A stretch of 64,000 nt of DNA from Pyxidicoccus sp. MSG2 (GCF_026626705.1 NZ_JAPNKC010000001.1:10998001-11062000), one strand, 5' to 3'. Shown: positions 1 through 9,849, counted from the stretch's first letter. Numbers and translations: made by a program. The notes: generated by a model from the letters alone, not told the origin.

Positions 1-179
1 GTGCCGGAGCCAAGCCCGGATGACGGGCGGGGACAATGAACTCCGAGGCGAGGAGGGGAGCGGAGTGCGTTGGCGGACAGCTGGATTGCTCTCGGGTGTG
101 AGCCGAATGGGCCGTACGCCACGCCGTCATGACGTCGACCGGCTCGACGGGCCGGTCGACGTCCAGGACCTCTGGCGTG

Positions 180-527
180 CTACATGTCCGCGAGCTGCCG
201 CACTTCGCACTCGACGTTCCACTCGTCGCCGTGCACCTCGAGGAAACGCCGGGTCAACTCGAGCGCCTCCTCCATCGAGTCGGCCTTGAGCATCGCGTAG
301 CCGCCGACCACTTCCTTCGTCTCGGTGAAGGGCCCGTCGGTGCGGCTGAGCTTGCCGTGGTTGTTGCGCAGGCGGACGCCCGCGGAGGTGGGCTGAAGGC
401 CGGCCGTCTCGATCAGCACGCCCTTGGCCGTCATCTCCTCGATCAGCTTCCCCATGTCGGCCATCAGCTTCTCGCTGGGCATCTGGCCGGTGTTCTCCTG
501 GACTCGGACCATGGACAGGAAGCGCAT
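180..527 (-). CDS. YCII-related (DGPF) domain protein
   Basis: A 115-residue soluble protein of the YCII-related family. The sequence shows the family hallmark DGPFTE followed by KEVVGGYAML (about residues 64-79), and the length is normal for these small alpha/beta barrel proteins. Family members often sit beside ECF sigma factors or in catabolic clusters, but none is adjacent here and the substrate is unknown. The ATG at 527 is preceded by a good GAAGGAGAG ribosome-binding site about six bases upstream, which decides the start. It is transcribed leftwards alone; the 179 bases beyond its stop show no gene. Confidence 0.88.
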   Translation of the reverse strand: MRFLSMVRVQENTGQMPSEKLMADMGKLIEEMTAKGVLIETAGLQPTSAGVRLRNNHGKLSRTDGPFTETKEVVGGYAMLKADSMEEALELTRRFLEVHGDEWNVECEVRQLADM

Positions 528-656
528 GTGACTCTCCTTCGTCGATAGGTGGGTGAAGCCGGGCGGAAACGCCCGTTTCAGGGTGGCGACGACCGACCGG
601 GGACGGAATCGACACGCCTTTTTCGAATGTCGACGCCGCAGTGCGTCAGCGAGAGC

Positions 657-1229
657 TCAGGTCAGCGTCCCGCACTCGGCGATTCGCCGGACTCGAAGCG
701 CGGCCAGCCGCTCCAGCGGCGCCGCCGCCTCCGGCCCCTCGAGCAGCGCTACCGCGCGGGCGACCGCATCCAGGGTGGAAAGCCCGGAGGGGTGCGAGGG
801 CTCGCGGAGTCGGAGCAGCCCGGGCTCGGGCGGCGGTAGCACCAGCCGGGGAAGCAGGCGCAGCGCGGGGTGTCGCTGGGTCATCCGCCGAGCCTGCGAC
901 CAGCTTGCATCCAGCACCACCAGTTGCCTCGGCGCCGGGGCGTCCGGCGGCGCGGTGGGGCCGTCAGGGTAGAGCAGCCAGGTGCCGGGCTCCGTGAGCA
1001 GGGTGGTGTCCAGGGCCTCCGCCGGAGAGCCGTAGGTGAGCAGCCGGGTATTCGCGAGGGCCAGCGCGGCCACCCGCCCCGTGTTGCTCTTCTTGCCCGC
1101 CTCCATCACGTGCTGGAGGAGGAGGAACCGGGTGCGCGTCTCCACCCGGGGAATCTCCTCACACAGGCAGAGGTGTTCCGGAAGGTTGCAGCGCTGGCAG
1201 CGGGGGCGGCGGTAGACGCGGTGGGACAT
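657..1229 (-). CDS. DTW-domain tRNA-uridine aminocarboxypropyltransferase
   Basis: A 190-residue DTW-domain protein; the family transfers the 3-amino-3-carboxypropyl group of SAM to uridine in tRNA (acp3U). Visible signatures are the N-terminal zinc-type cluster CQRCNLPEHLCLC, HVMEAGKKSNTGR, the DASW version of the D-x-T/S-W motif followed by QARRM, and PSGLSTLDA near the C-terminus. The ATG at 1229 is chosen because the family begins right before the Cys cluster; an upstream ATG at 1319 would add 30 residues without homology-like content. The GAGGGAG just before the ATG is unusually close. Transcribed leftwards; divergent from the gene at 1413. Confidence 0.85.
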   Translation of the reverse strand: MSHRVYRRPRCQRCNLPEHLCLCEEIPRVETRTRFLLLQHVMEAGKKSNTGRVAALALANTRLLTYGSPAEALDTTLLTEPGTWLLYPDGPTAPPDAPAPRQLVVLDASWSQARRMTQRHPALRLLPRLVLPPPEPGLLRLREPSHPSGLSTLDAVARAVALLEGPEAAAPLERLAALRVRRIAECGTLT

Positions 1230-1412
1230 CTCCCTCACTCGTACCGCAACGAATTGCGCCAGCCAATTGCTGAGGGCCAAGCCCCTCGAGAGGGTCCCCG
1301 CGGACGCACCCTCCGGCAAGGATGGCGTGCCAGCGCCGCCGCTTCGTCGGCGTCGGACACAGACCTGATGCGGAATCCGACGTAGAGTCGATGTCTCACT
1401 CCGGGGGACTCG

Positions 1413-3860
1413 ATGCGCTCACGTTCGAGACCGCAGCTCTGCTTGTTGGCACTCCTGGTGGCCCTGGCCGCCTGCTCCGACTCCAACGGTGGCGACGATG
1501 ATGCCGATGCCGGCTCCGACAACGCGAAGGTCGACCGCATCATCGTCACCCCGGATCAGGGCTTCCTCTGGGTGGGCGAGCGGCTGACGCTGGCGGCGTT
1601 CGCGTACGACAGGGACGGCACGCTGCTGGAGGACGTGAGCTTCACCTGGTCCGGCACCGACGCCACGGTGGCGGGCGTCGAGGACGGGCGCGTGGAGGGC
1701 GTCTCCTCGGGCGCATCCCTGGTGACCGCCTCCGCCGGAGACGTCTCGAGTTCGCCGGTGGCGGTGCTGGTCATCGACGCGCCGGAGGACATGCGCAGCT
1801 CCGATGAGTACCTCGCCGAGGCCGCCGAGGCGGGGCTCGTCACGCCGCACGAGGTGCTCACCTACCGCGTCTACGCCGCCTTCAAGGACTCGCGCCTGCC
1901 GCTCCAGTACAAGGGCCGCGCGAGTGGCGCCTTCGAGACGGAGGCGCTCCAGGACGTCATCGACCAGTACGAAACGCTGCCCGCCGAGACGAAGGCCGCG
2001 CTGGACCCGTTCCTGGTGCCGCCCGCCGACGGCGCGAGCTGGCTCGCGCCTCCCGGAAGCGGCCAGGGGCTCAGCATCGGCCGCCCCACCTGCAAGTCCG
2101 ACACCGACGGGTGGGTCTACGTCAACTCCAATCAGGCGAAGGTCAACGTCTGGTATCAATTCACCATCCCCGGCCAGAAGGAGAAGGCCAAACTGGTGTC
2201 GGAGGCCATCGAGAAGGAGATCTGGCCCCGGCTCTTCGACGTGCTCGGCTTCCCTGAGCCCCTTTCGGACGCGGATTCCGGCTGCTCGAACTACGGCCCG
2301 AAGCTCGACGTGTTCCTCGTGCGCAACGTCGACTTCCGCGGCCTCACCGTCCCCGAGCTCGGTGCGCCGTATCAGTCCTCCGTGTTCATCATGCTGAACG
2401 AGTCGCTGACCCCGGACGAGCTCAAGGCCGGCGCCGCGCACGAGCTGATGCATGCCAGCCACTGGGCGTTCCGGACGAAGTCCTTCCAGACGAGCTACGG
2501 GTGGCTTCGCGACGCGGTCGCCAACTGGGCCATCGACGCCGTGTACGGCAAGACGCTCCAGCTCGAGCAGGACTTCGCGAACTGCTACCTGCGCACGCCC
2601 GAGCTTCCGCTCCAGGACCGCGCCAAGGGCCACTGCGACTCGAGCAAGTCCGACGTGGAGCGTGACTACGGTGCCTATCTCTGGCTCCAGTACATCTCCA
2701 ACACGTACAGCCCTTCGATGGTGAAGAGCATCCTCGCGGCGACGCAGTCCGTCGACACCGGCGTGGAGGCCATCGACAACGTGGTGCCGGGAGGCTTCCA
2801 GAAGCACTGGCCGCTCTTCGGGAAGATGCTCTGGAACCAGGCCCCGGTGGACACGAAGCCCGCGTCCTTCGCCACGTGGGACACGCTGAATGAGCCGGTG
2901 AAGAGCGTGGACACGAGCGGCGATCTGGGCGGCGCGGCGGAGAAGAAGGACGAGCTGGAGCCGGAGCTGAAGAACCTCTCGCACCGCGTCTACCACTTCG
3001 ACTTCCAGGACCCGGCGACCCACTCGGTGCTTTTCTACAACGGCTTCTTCGAGCCGAAGAAGGCGGGCAAGCACGTCAAGGTGCAGGCGCTCTGGCTGGA
3101 CGGCAACAGCGCGTGGCAGGAGGAGGACTGGTCCGACTACGAGTTCGTCGGGCTCTGCAGGGACATCAGGGGCCAGCGCGTGCAGCACCTGGTCATCATC
3201 CTGAGCAATGCGGAGACCGAGCCGGGGGGCAGTGTGACGGCCACGCGGACGCCCTACCTCAAGCGCAACAACATCGGCTGCTGGAAGATTCAGGGAACGG
3301 TGAACGCCTTGACGAAGCAGCCGGGCTGGACGGGGATGGGGCGCCAGGGCGTGGTCACGGTGGGCTTCGAGTTGGATGCCGCGGCCACGGCGCTGGACTT
3401 CAAGCACCCGCAATTTCCGGACACGCTCCGGCTCGGAGCGAACATGCTCATGTCCCCGAGCGGCACCTTCTTCTTCGAGGTGGCCTACGGCAGCGGCGGC
3501 TGCTCAAACCGCTTCGGCCCCGCCAGCTTCAATATTGCACCGTTCTCCGGCTTCCTGCAGACGAACCCCTTCCCCGAGCTGCACAGCCCTGACGCCACGG
3601 TGACGGAGTGGCTGAAGCAGCCGGCGCGCGCGTACGTCGGCGCGCTGGTGGACAACTCGAGCATCGCCGAGGTGGTCTCCGGCCTGGGCTGTGACAGCCC
3701 CGAGTACACCGTCCCGGGAGGCCTGCTCGTCACCAATGACGAGAAGAACGGCGTGTACGTGAATCCGCCCCAGGTCCTGCCCGACGGGAGCTTCGTGAAT
3801 TCCTTCTCCGAGTCGGGATTCACCTTTGACTGGATCTTCACGCCCCAGAGACAGCCCTGA
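1413..3860 (+). CDS. Secreted zinc-metalloprotease-like lipoprotein with Ig-like domain
   Basis: An 815-residue predicted lipoprotein: basic start, hydrophobic stretch and lipobox ALAAC with Cys21, then an Asp/Gly-rich linker. Residues about 40-120 look like a bacterial Ig-like (Big) domain. The segment AAHELMHASHW contains HExxH with His343, Glu344 and His347, the zinc-binding and catalytic motif of gluzincin/metzincin-type peptidases; a Cys-rich loop lies just before it (DSGCSNYGPKLDVFLV). The C-terminal 400 residues are not recognised. It probably acts on the cell surface or after shedding. GGGGGA precedes the ATG by four bases. Peptidase activity is inferred from the motif only. Confidence 0.75.
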   Translation: MRSRSRPQLCLLALLVALAACSDSNGGDDDADAGSDNAKVDRIIVTPDQGFLWVGERLTLAAFAYDRDGTLLEDVSFTWSGTDATVAGVEDGRVEGVSSGASLVTASAGDVSSSPVAVLVIDAPEDMRSSDEYLAEAAEAGLVTPHEVLTYRVYAAFKDSRLPLQYKGRASGAFETEALQDVIDQYETLPAETKAALDPFLVPPADGASWLAPPGSGQGLSIGRPTCKSDTDGWVYVNSNQAKVNVWYQFTIPGQKEKAKLVSEAIEKEIWPRLFDVLGFPEPLSDADSGCSNYGPKLDVFLVRNVDFRGLTVPELGAPYQSSVFIMLNESLTPDELKAGAAHELMHASHWAFRTKSFQTSYGWLRDAVANWAIDAVYGKTLQLEQDFANCYLRTPELPLQDRAKGHCDSSKSDVERDYGAYLWLQYISNTYSPSMVKSILAATQSVDTGVEAIDNVVPGGFQKHWPLFGKMLWNQAPVDTKPASFATWDTLNEPVKSVDTSGDLGGAAEKKDELEPELKNLSHRVYHFDFQDPATHSVLFYNGFFEPKKAGKHVKVQALWLDGNSAWQEEDWSDYEFVGLCRDIRGQRVQHLVIILSNAETEPGGSVTATRTPYLKRNNIGCWKIQGTVNALTKQPGWTGMGRQGVVTVGFELDAAATALDFKHPQFPDTLRLGANMLMSPSGTFFFEVAYGSGGCSNRFGPASFNIAPFSGFLQTNPFPELHSPDATVTEWLKQPARAYVGALVDNSSIAEVVSGLGCDSPEYTVPGGLLVTNDEKNGVYVNPPQVLPDGSFVNSFSESGFTFDWIFTPQRQP

Positions 3861-3865
3861 CGCGC

Positions 3866-4357
3866 TCAGCGCACCGGCTTCGGGACGTGCTGATCAATCA
3901 GGATGGGGTTTCCATCGGGGTCGATGAGCATGAGGCTCGCGGGGCCGGTGGAGGACTCGTCGGCGACGGAGGCGAGGGTGAGGCCTCGGGCCTGGAGGGT
4001 TCGCTGGAGCTCGCGGACGTCGTCGAAGTCGGCGAGTGCATGGGCGTTGCGGTCCCAGCCGGGATTGAACGTCAGGAGGTTCTTGTCGAACATGCCCTGG
4101 AAGAGGCCGATGGTGCTGGTCTCGTTCTGCAGGATGAGCCAGTTCTGGGCCGGGTCACCGCCGATGGCTCGGAAGCCGAGCTTCTCGTAGAACGCGCGCG
4201 AGGCAGCGAGGTCCTTGACGGCGAGGCTCACGGAAAAGTTGCCGAGGCGCATGGAGGTGGCTCCGGTGGGCGGGGTGATGGTGGGTTGGCGAGGAGGCGT
4301 CGCCGCGCACCCGCTCAGGGTGAGGACGAGCAGCGCGCCGCTGAGGACTCGAAACAT
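3866..4357 (-). CDS. VOC/glyoxalase-like lipoprotein
   Basis: A 163-residue lipoprotein with lipobox LTLSGC (Cys17) followed by one vicinal-oxygen-chelate domain: FSVSLAVKDLAASRAFYEKLGF at the first beta-alpha-beta module and LMLIDPDGNPILIDQH at the last. VOC proteins bind a metal and act as lyases, dioxygenases or antibiotic-binding proteins; a lipid-anchored version is a common myxobacterial variant and its substrate is unknown. The ATG at 4357 is preferred over one at 4414 because it starts directly at the signal peptide and has GGAG eight bases upstream. Its stop is six bases from the convergent metalloprotease gene. Confidence 0.8.
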   Translation of the reverse strand: MFRVLSGALLVLTLSGCAATPPRQPTITPPTGATSMRLGNFSVSLAVKDLAASRAFYEKLGFRAIGGDPAQNWLILQNETSTIGLFQGMFDKNLLTFNPGWDRNAHALADFDDVRELQRTLQARGLTLASVADESSTGPASLMLIDPDGNPILIDQHVPKPVR

Positions 4358-4457
4358 GGGGTGCTCCAGGGGGGGCCGGGTGCGAATGCCGTTCGGCACG
4401 GTACCTGATTCCAACAGCCTCCAGGCACGGCACTCCCATCGGGCGCCCCGGCAATCG

Positions 4458-5627
4458 TCATGGCGCCAGCTCGCGATTCAATGCCTCGGCCATTCGCGAA
4501 ACCGCCCCCGGCAAGGTGTCGAGACTGTGGGTGCCGCCGTCGTACTCGAAGTAGGTGAAGGCATTGCTCGGGGAGCCACGCCCGGCGTCCGCCATCGCAG
4601 CGGCGAGCGCGCGCGAATATTGGACGGACGCCGTGGAGTCGGCGGTTCCATGGTGGACCTGGGTCGCGGGCAACCGCGCCGGCGCGGCCAGCGCGCTCGT
4701 GGCCGCCATCCGCCGCCGCATCTCCACGTAGCCGGCCTCGGTGATGAGCAGGCCGGCATCGGGCTTCACCGTGACCTCATCAACCGGGATGAGTGAGCGG
4801 AGCAGCAGCGTCGCGGGGTCTCCCGGAGCAGCCACCGCGCCAGCGACAGCCGCTTCGAAGAGCTCCGGTGTCACCCCGGCGAGCGCCACCCTGAAGTCGG
4901 TGGTGCCGTAGGCGTCGATGACGAGGTCGAAGCGGTCGTCGAGGGCCCCCAGCGACAGCGCCACCATCCCACCGCGGCTCTCCCCGAAGATGGCCACGCG
5001 GTTGCGGTCCGCGAGCGGCGTCGTGGTGAAGACCGCGGACAGGAGCGCCGCGGTATCCGTCAGGTCGGTGGTGCCGATGAGCGTGTCGCCCCCGGAGCTG
5101 TACGTCGTGTTGGCAATGCGGAGCCGCTCACCCCTGTAGGAGGGGATGACGTAGATGAGCCGCTCCCTGAGGGGCTGCCCGGGAATGCGGAAACCGAGCT
5201 CCTCCACGGTGAACGGCGGCAATCCGCCATCTCCCGTGTACCCGCCATGGGCGTACACGAGCACGGGCGCAGGCGCGGTCAACGAGGCCGGCACCAGCAC
5301 GACGCCGACGTGGTGTGAGCCGCCGACGAGGTGGTCGAGCACCCGGTAGGCCATCGGTACGGTTCCCAGCGTCACCGTCCCGCTCGCGAGTTGCGTGACG
5401 TCGCGCGCCGCGAGGTCGCGAGCAGCCCACTCCTGCTCCACGAGCTGAAGCTCCGCGGACGTCACGGGCGCCAGCAGCTCCCCGAGCACGAGCGGTCGGG
5501 GCGTCCCTGCGTCGGCCTCATCCGGGATTTCGCCGCCGCCCGCCGGACTGCTGCATGCGACGGAAGCGCCGACGATTCCAAGCACCGCGGCCCCGAGTGC
5601 CGCCAGCATCCGTGTCTGCCTGCTCAT
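4458..5627 (-). CDS. Alpha/beta hydrolase lipoprotein (prolyl-oligopeptidase-like)
   Basis: A 389-residue exported alpha/beta hydrolase. The N-terminus has a signal sequence with lipobox SVAC (Cys25). The hydrolase core shows VLVYAHGGYTGDG (oxyanion-hole region), the nucleophile elbow GESRGGM (Ser in G-x-S-x-G), and a C-terminal GGTHSLDT carrying the likely catalytic His. The pattern resembles the prolyl oligopeptidase/acyl-peptidase branch and carbohydrate esterases; the substrate is not predictable. AAGGAGA eight bases before the ATG at 5627 decides the start. It lies 100 bases upstream of the VOC lipoprotein on the same strand and could be co-transcribed with it. Confidence 0.82.
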   Translation of the reverse strand: MSRQTRMLAALGAAVLGIVGASVACSSPAGGGEIPDEADAGTPRPLVLGELLAPVTSAELQLVEQEWAARDLAARDVTQLASGTVTLGTVPMAYRVLDHLVGGSHHVGVVLVPASLTAPAPVLVYAHGGYTGDGGLPPFTVEELGFRIPGQPLRERLIYVIPSYRGERLRIANTTYSSGGDTLIGTTDLTDTAALLSAVFTTTPLADRNRVAIFGESRGGMVALSLGALDDRFDLVIDAYGTTDFRVALAGVTPELFEAAVAGAVAAPGDPATLLLRSLIPVDEVTVKPDAGLLITEAGYVEMRRRMAATSALAAPARLPATQVHHGTADSTASVQYSRALAAAMADAGRGSPSNAFTYFEYDGGTHSLDTLPGAVSRMAEALNRELAP

Positions 5628-5896
5628 GGGTGGGGTCTCCTTCGTCGCCAGTCGCGACGCCCGCACCCGGTCGTATCAGGACATGAAGAACGAAGGGACG
5701 CTGCTCTCAGGCGCGAAACCTCCTGTCTGTCTGGAATGTGGCGAGTCCCCGCGCGTCCCGCGCCAACGCACGTTCGTCCCCGGGGGACGCGGGGGGGCGG
5801 CGCTTTGCCTTCCGCGGCTCGGCGCGCGGCCCTGGTACAGCGATTGCTGAAGGGGCGCTCGCGGTTCCCCTGAGTCCCTCACCGAAAGAGTGCGCC

Positions 5897-7660
5897 ATGC
5901 CCCGGCTCGTCCAAGCAGCAGTCCCGGTCCTGCTCCTGTCGCAAAGCGTCTCCTGCGTCGCCTCCAACAAGCCGGACCCGACGCCGGAGCAGGTGGACTC
6001 GCAAACCCTCGCATCCATCCCCATCTCTCCGAACCTGCCCGCCGACATCCCGGGAGGCGCGCCGGGTTCCTCGCTTCCGGCCGCTTCGGCCTTCGCATGG
6101 CAGGAGTTCATCGCGCTGAACTGGCCCGCGCTCGGCAACCCGCGAGACACGCCCGACACCACGAAGTTGTTCGGCCAGCCCGGCTACACGGGGCCGCTGG
6201 TGTGGCACACCTTCCGCGGCAAGGTGGAGATCTACCCGGGCAGCGGCGCGCCCAATGGCTATACCAGCCAGCCGCCTTCCTTCGGCTACGACGCGCCGCC
6301 CCAGTACCTCTACAGCAACACCCAGTTCCCGAATGGCGGCCAGGTGCCCCCGTGCGCCGGGCAGGACCCGGGGTTGCCCACGGCGTGGATCAACCTGGAT
6401 GAGATGAGTGAGATTGGCCTGAACACCATGTACGCGGGCAAGGTGCCCGCGGGGTCACCGGGCGCGCCCTCCGTCCCACAGCAGTTCCTGTTCATGGCCA
6501 AGGCCAACCGGCAGGAATACGCGTACGTCGTCGACCCGGCCACCAGCTATTACACGCACGGCCCCCAGTACGCCGCCGCCACCCAGAACTTCATCAACTT
6601 CTACACCCAGCTCTCCAATGGCGGGACGGCGCCCCTGAAGCCGCCGTACATCAACTTCCCCGTCGACACGATTGAGGCCAAGGCGGCCTGGCGGCGGCTG
6701 AGCACCACGGAGGTCGCGAGCGGCCGCTTCTTCACGGCCCCCGTCCGCTACTACGAGTCCATCCCCGGCTCCGCCAATGGCATCTGCTACCGGCAGGACA
6801 CCTGGGGGCTCGCCGCGCTGCACATCATCCGCAAGACGCCCACGGCGCCGTACTTCGTCTACGCCACGTTCGAGCAGGCGGACAACATCCTCGACCCGAA
6901 CGGCCAGCCCGTCGAAGACGTGAATGGCAAGGTCCTGCTGAACCCGGGCGCGTCGCCCATGGACCCGACCATCACCGTCACCCCGGCCGTTGCTGCCAAC
7001 CCCGCCACCGCGAGCAGCATCGAGCACTTCTCTCCCGCGAGTGCCAACTGCAGGCCGGGGCAGCGGCTGTACTACGTGAACTCGCCGTCGGCGCCGCTCA
7101 CGACCCAGGGAGTCATCTGCGTCAACAAGCGCGTCCACGACATCCCGTCGGACGTCATCGCCGCCAACCAGGCCGCCCACGCGTCCATTGCCGCCTACAA
7201 CGCGGCGAACAAGATCAGCTCCTCGCCCTGGCTCTACTACAAGCTCGTCAACGTCCAGGCGCAACCGCTCAACAAGCAGCAGGGGCAGCCCTACACCGGG
7301 TCGGACATCGCCACGTTCTACCAGGCCAACATCGTCGTGGAGACGGACTCGAACCTGCAGACCTTCAGCGGCCAGTTCCAGAAGCCCATCGCGGACCCGA
7401 GCGTCAACACGAACAACCTCATCACCGAGTTCTCGCTCACGGGCAAGCCGCTGACGAACGTCTATTACAGCCCGAAGCTGTACAACATGGGTGGCTGCAT
7501 GGGCTGCCATGGCAACGCGCAGGTGTCCGCCGGCACGGACTTCAGCTTCATCCTCGCGGGGGGACGCGTGGCCGCGCCGGAGGTGGCGGTGCTTCCCAGC
7601 TCGGCACCGCTGCCGGAGCGCGTACAGAAGCTTCTCGGCGTGCTGACGAACCACCCGTAA
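5897..7660 (+). CDS. Monohaem (CxxCH) cytochrome-like lipoprotein
   Basis: A 587-residue predicted lipoprotein (lipobox SVSC, Cys20) with one c-type haem attachment motif near the C-terminus: C534-M-G-C-H538 in the context GGCMGCHGNAQ. The region before it begins AFAWQEFIALNWP, a segment I associate with uncharacterised bacterial cytochrome c family proteins, and includes MAKANRQEYAYVVD. The upstream reading frame is open from 5738, but the ATG at 5897 begins a proper signal peptide. No partner redox gene is adjacent. Haem binding is inferred from the motif; redox function is not shown. Confidence 0.72.
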   Translation: MPRLVQAAVPVLLLSQSVSCVASNKPDPTPEQVDSQTLASIPISPNLPADIPGGAPGSSLPAASAFAWQEFIALNWPALGNPRDTPDTTKLFGQPGYTGPLVWHTFRGKVEIYPGSGAPNGYTSQPPSFGYDAPPQYLYSNTQFPNGGQVPPCAGQDPGLPTAWINLDEMSEIGLNTMYAGKVPAGSPGAPSVPQQFLFMAKANRQEYAYVVDPATSYYTHGPQYAAATQNFINFYTQLSNGGTAPLKPPYINFPVDTIEAKAAWRRLSTTEVASGRFFTAPVRYYESIPGSANGICYRQDTWGLAALHIIRKTPTAPYFVYATFEQADNILDPNGQPVEDVNGKVLLNPGASPMDPTITVTPAVAANPATASSIEHFSPASANCRPGQRLYYVNSPSAPLTTQGVICVNKRVHDIPSDVIAANQAAHASIAAYNAANKISSSPWLYYKLVNVQAQPLNKQQGQPYTGSDIATFYQANIVVETDSNLQTFSGQFQKPIADPSVNTNNLITEFSLTGKPLTNVYYSPKLYNMGGCMGCHGNAQVSAGTDFSFILAGGRVAAPEVAVLPSSAPLPERVQKLLGVLTNHP

Positions 7661-7844
7661 TGACCCGGGCCTCGAGCAGCGGGTGACACCGGCCGCTGGC
7701 GCCGCCGGGCCGCGAAGTGTGTGTCCGGCGGCGCAACCGGGCTTTCCGATGAAAGCTGCGTTGACCGCGTTATCAAGAAAAGCTAATTCCACGGCCTGTG
7801 CGAGGGCTTCCGTTCCGGTGCCCGCACGTCCCCCGAGAGGCCGA

Positions 7845-9836
7845 ATGAAACTGAAACTGACCCAGGTGGTGAGCGCCATCTCCCTGCTGGCCGCGGCATG
7901 CGGCCCGATGCCCGAGGCACAGGAGGCCGACAGCGAGCAGCTCGGTCAATCGGCGCAGCTGATCCGCCGTTCCCGGGCCGTCCCCAACGAGTACATCGTC
8001 GTCCTGCGCGACTCCACGCAGGAGGTCCGGCAGCAGGGGGCGGTGAGCATCGCCCAGGAGATGGTGTCGCTCAACGGCGGCAAGGTGCTGCGGACCTATG
8101 AGCACACCATCCACGGCTTCCTGGCGAACATGAGCGAGGCCGAGGCGAATCGCCTCCTGTCCGACCCTCGCGTGGCGTATGTGCAGGAGAACGGCCAGAT
8201 CCACGTGTCGGCGACGCAGACCAGCGCGACCTGGGGCATCGACCGCATCGACCAGCGTGACCTGCCGCGCAACAGCTCGTACACCTACAACGTCGACGGC
8301 ACCGGCGTGCACGCGTACGTCATCGACACCGGTATCCGGCTGACCCACACCGAGTTCACCGGCCGCACCGGCAACGGCTACGACTTCATCGACAACGACA
8401 GCGACCCCACGGACTGCCATGGCCATGGCACGCACGTGTCGGGCACGGTGGGCGGCACGACCTGGGGTGTGGCGAAGAAGGTCACCCTCCACGGGGTGCG
8501 GGTGCTCGACTGCACGGGCTACGGAAACGACGCGCAGGTCATCGGCGGCATCGACTGGGTGGCGGCCAACCACGTCAAGCCCGCCGTCGCCAACATGAGC
8601 CTGGGCGATGTCGGCATCCAGGCCATCGATGATGCGACGGAGCGGTTGATTGCCGCGGGCGTCACGACGGTGGTCTCCGCCGGCAACGACAGCGCCAACG
8701 CCTGCAACTATTCGCCGGCCCGCACGCCCAACGCCATCACCGTGGGCTCCACCACCAGCAGCGATGCCCGCTCGTCGTTCTCCAACTACGGGACGTGCGT
8801 GGACATCTTCGCGCCGGGCTCGAGCATCACCTCGGCGTCGAACTCCGGCAACTCGTCGAGCACCTCGATGAGCGGCACGTCCATGGCCTCGCCGCACGTG
8901 GCCGGCGCCGCGGCGCTCTACCTGAGCGCCAACCCCACCGCGACGCCCGCGCAGGTGCGCGACGCGCTGGTGAACAACTCCACGCCGAACAAGGTCACCA
9001 GCCCGGGGACCGGCTCGCCCAACAAGCTGCTGTACACGCTCTTCATCACCGGTGGGGGCAGTGACACCACCCCGCCCACGACGTCCATCACCTCGCCCGC
9101 GGGCGGCGCCACGCTGAGCGGCACCGCGAGCCTGAGCGCCAGCGCCTCTGACAACGTGGGCGTGTCGCGCGTGGAGTTCTACGCGGGCACCGCGCTGCTG
9201 GGGACGGCGACGGCCTCGCCGTACAGCTTCTCGTGGAACACGACGACGGTGGCCAACGGCACCTACGCGCTGACCACGAAGGCGTATGACGCGGCGAACA
9301 ACGTGGGTACGTCGGCCACGGTGTCCGTGACGGTGAACAACGGCACGGGAAGCTGCTCCATCTCCGAGCAGCTCCTGGCCAACGCGGGCTTCGAGAGCGG
9401 CAACACGGGCTGGACCACCTCGGCGGACGTCATCGACGGGACCACGACGGGCAGCGCGCCGCGCACGGGCACGTACAAGGCCTGGCTGAACGGCTACGGC
9501 ACCACCCGCACCGAGTTCGCCTACCAGGACATCACCATCCCCTCCACGGCGTGCAGCGCCACGCTCAGCTTCTGGGCGCTCATCACCACGTCGGAGACGA
9601 CGACCACGACGGCCTACGACAAGCTGGCCATCCAGATCCGCAACAGCGCGGGCACGGTGCTGGCGACGCTGGCCACCTACAGCAACCTGGACAAGGGCAC
9701 GGCCTACGTGCAGCGGACGTTCGACCTGGCCGCGTACAAGGGCCAGACCATCCGCGTCTACTTCAACGGCACGGAGGACTCGTCGCTGAAGACGAGCTTC
9801 TTCCTCGATGACACCGCGGTGAACATCGTCCGGTAG
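7845..9836 (+). CDS. S8 family serine protease (proteinase K/aqualysin-like) with Ig-like and C-terminal domains
   Basis: A 663-residue secreted subtilase. Order of parts: lipoprotein-like signal (LAAAC, Cys19), inhibitor I9 propeptide (EYIVVLRDS to VAYVQENG, about residues 45-118), and a proteinase K-type S8 domain with the complete triad Asp161 (VIDTG), His194 (GHGTHVSG) and Ser346 (GTSMASPHVAG). After this come an Ig-like domain (DTTPPTTSITSP to VSVTV, about 405-500) and a carbohydrate-binding-like jelly-roll (NAGFESGNTGW onward). Extracellular proteases of this layout serve prey digestion in predatory myxobacteria. The ATG at 7845 starts the signal; the frame is open further upstream. Two hairpins follow the stop. 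Confidence 0.93.
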   Translation: MKLKLTQVVSAISLLAAACGPMPEAQEADSEQLGQSAQLIRRSRAVPNEYIVVLRDSTQEVRQQGAVSIAQEMVSLNGGKVLRTYEHTIHGFLANMSEAEANRLLSDPRVAYVQENGQIHVSATQTSATWGIDRIDQRDLPRNSSYTYNVDGTGVHAYVIDTGIRLTHTEFTGRTGNGYDFIDNDSDPTDCHGHGTHVSGTVGGTTWGVAKKVTLHGVRVLDCTGYGNDAQVIGGIDWVAANHVKPAVANMSLGDVGIQAIDDATERLIAAGVTTVVSAGNDSANACNYSPARTPNAITVGSTTSSDARSSFSNYGTCVDIFAPGSSITSASNSGNSSSTSMSGTSMASPHVAGAAALYLSANPTATPAQVRDALVNNSTPNKVTSPGTGSPNKLLYTLFITGGGSDTTPPTTSITSPAGGATLSGTASLSASASDNVGVSRVEFYAGTALLGTATASPYSFSWNTTTVANGTYALTTKAYDAANNVGTSATVSVTVNNGTGSCSISEQLLANAGFESGNTGWTTSADVIDGTTTGSAPRTGTYKAWLNGYGTTRTEFAYQDITIPSTACSATLSFWALITTSETTTTTAYDKLAIQIRNSAGTVLATLATYSNLDKGTAYVQRTFDLAAYKGQTIRVYFNGTEDSSLKTSFFLDDTAVNIVR

Positions 9837-9849
9837 TGCTCTGGACGGC

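Noticed and set aside
1..179. Possible gene fragment at the left edge
   Set aside because: No frame with a signature or a start signal; the small frame at 20-289 overlaps the YCII gene on the other strand and has no features.
1419..3413. 664-residue minus-strand frame opposite the metalloprotease gene
   Set aside because: Leu/Arg/Val/Glu-rich mirror frame without motifs; the plus strand has signal peptide and HELMH.
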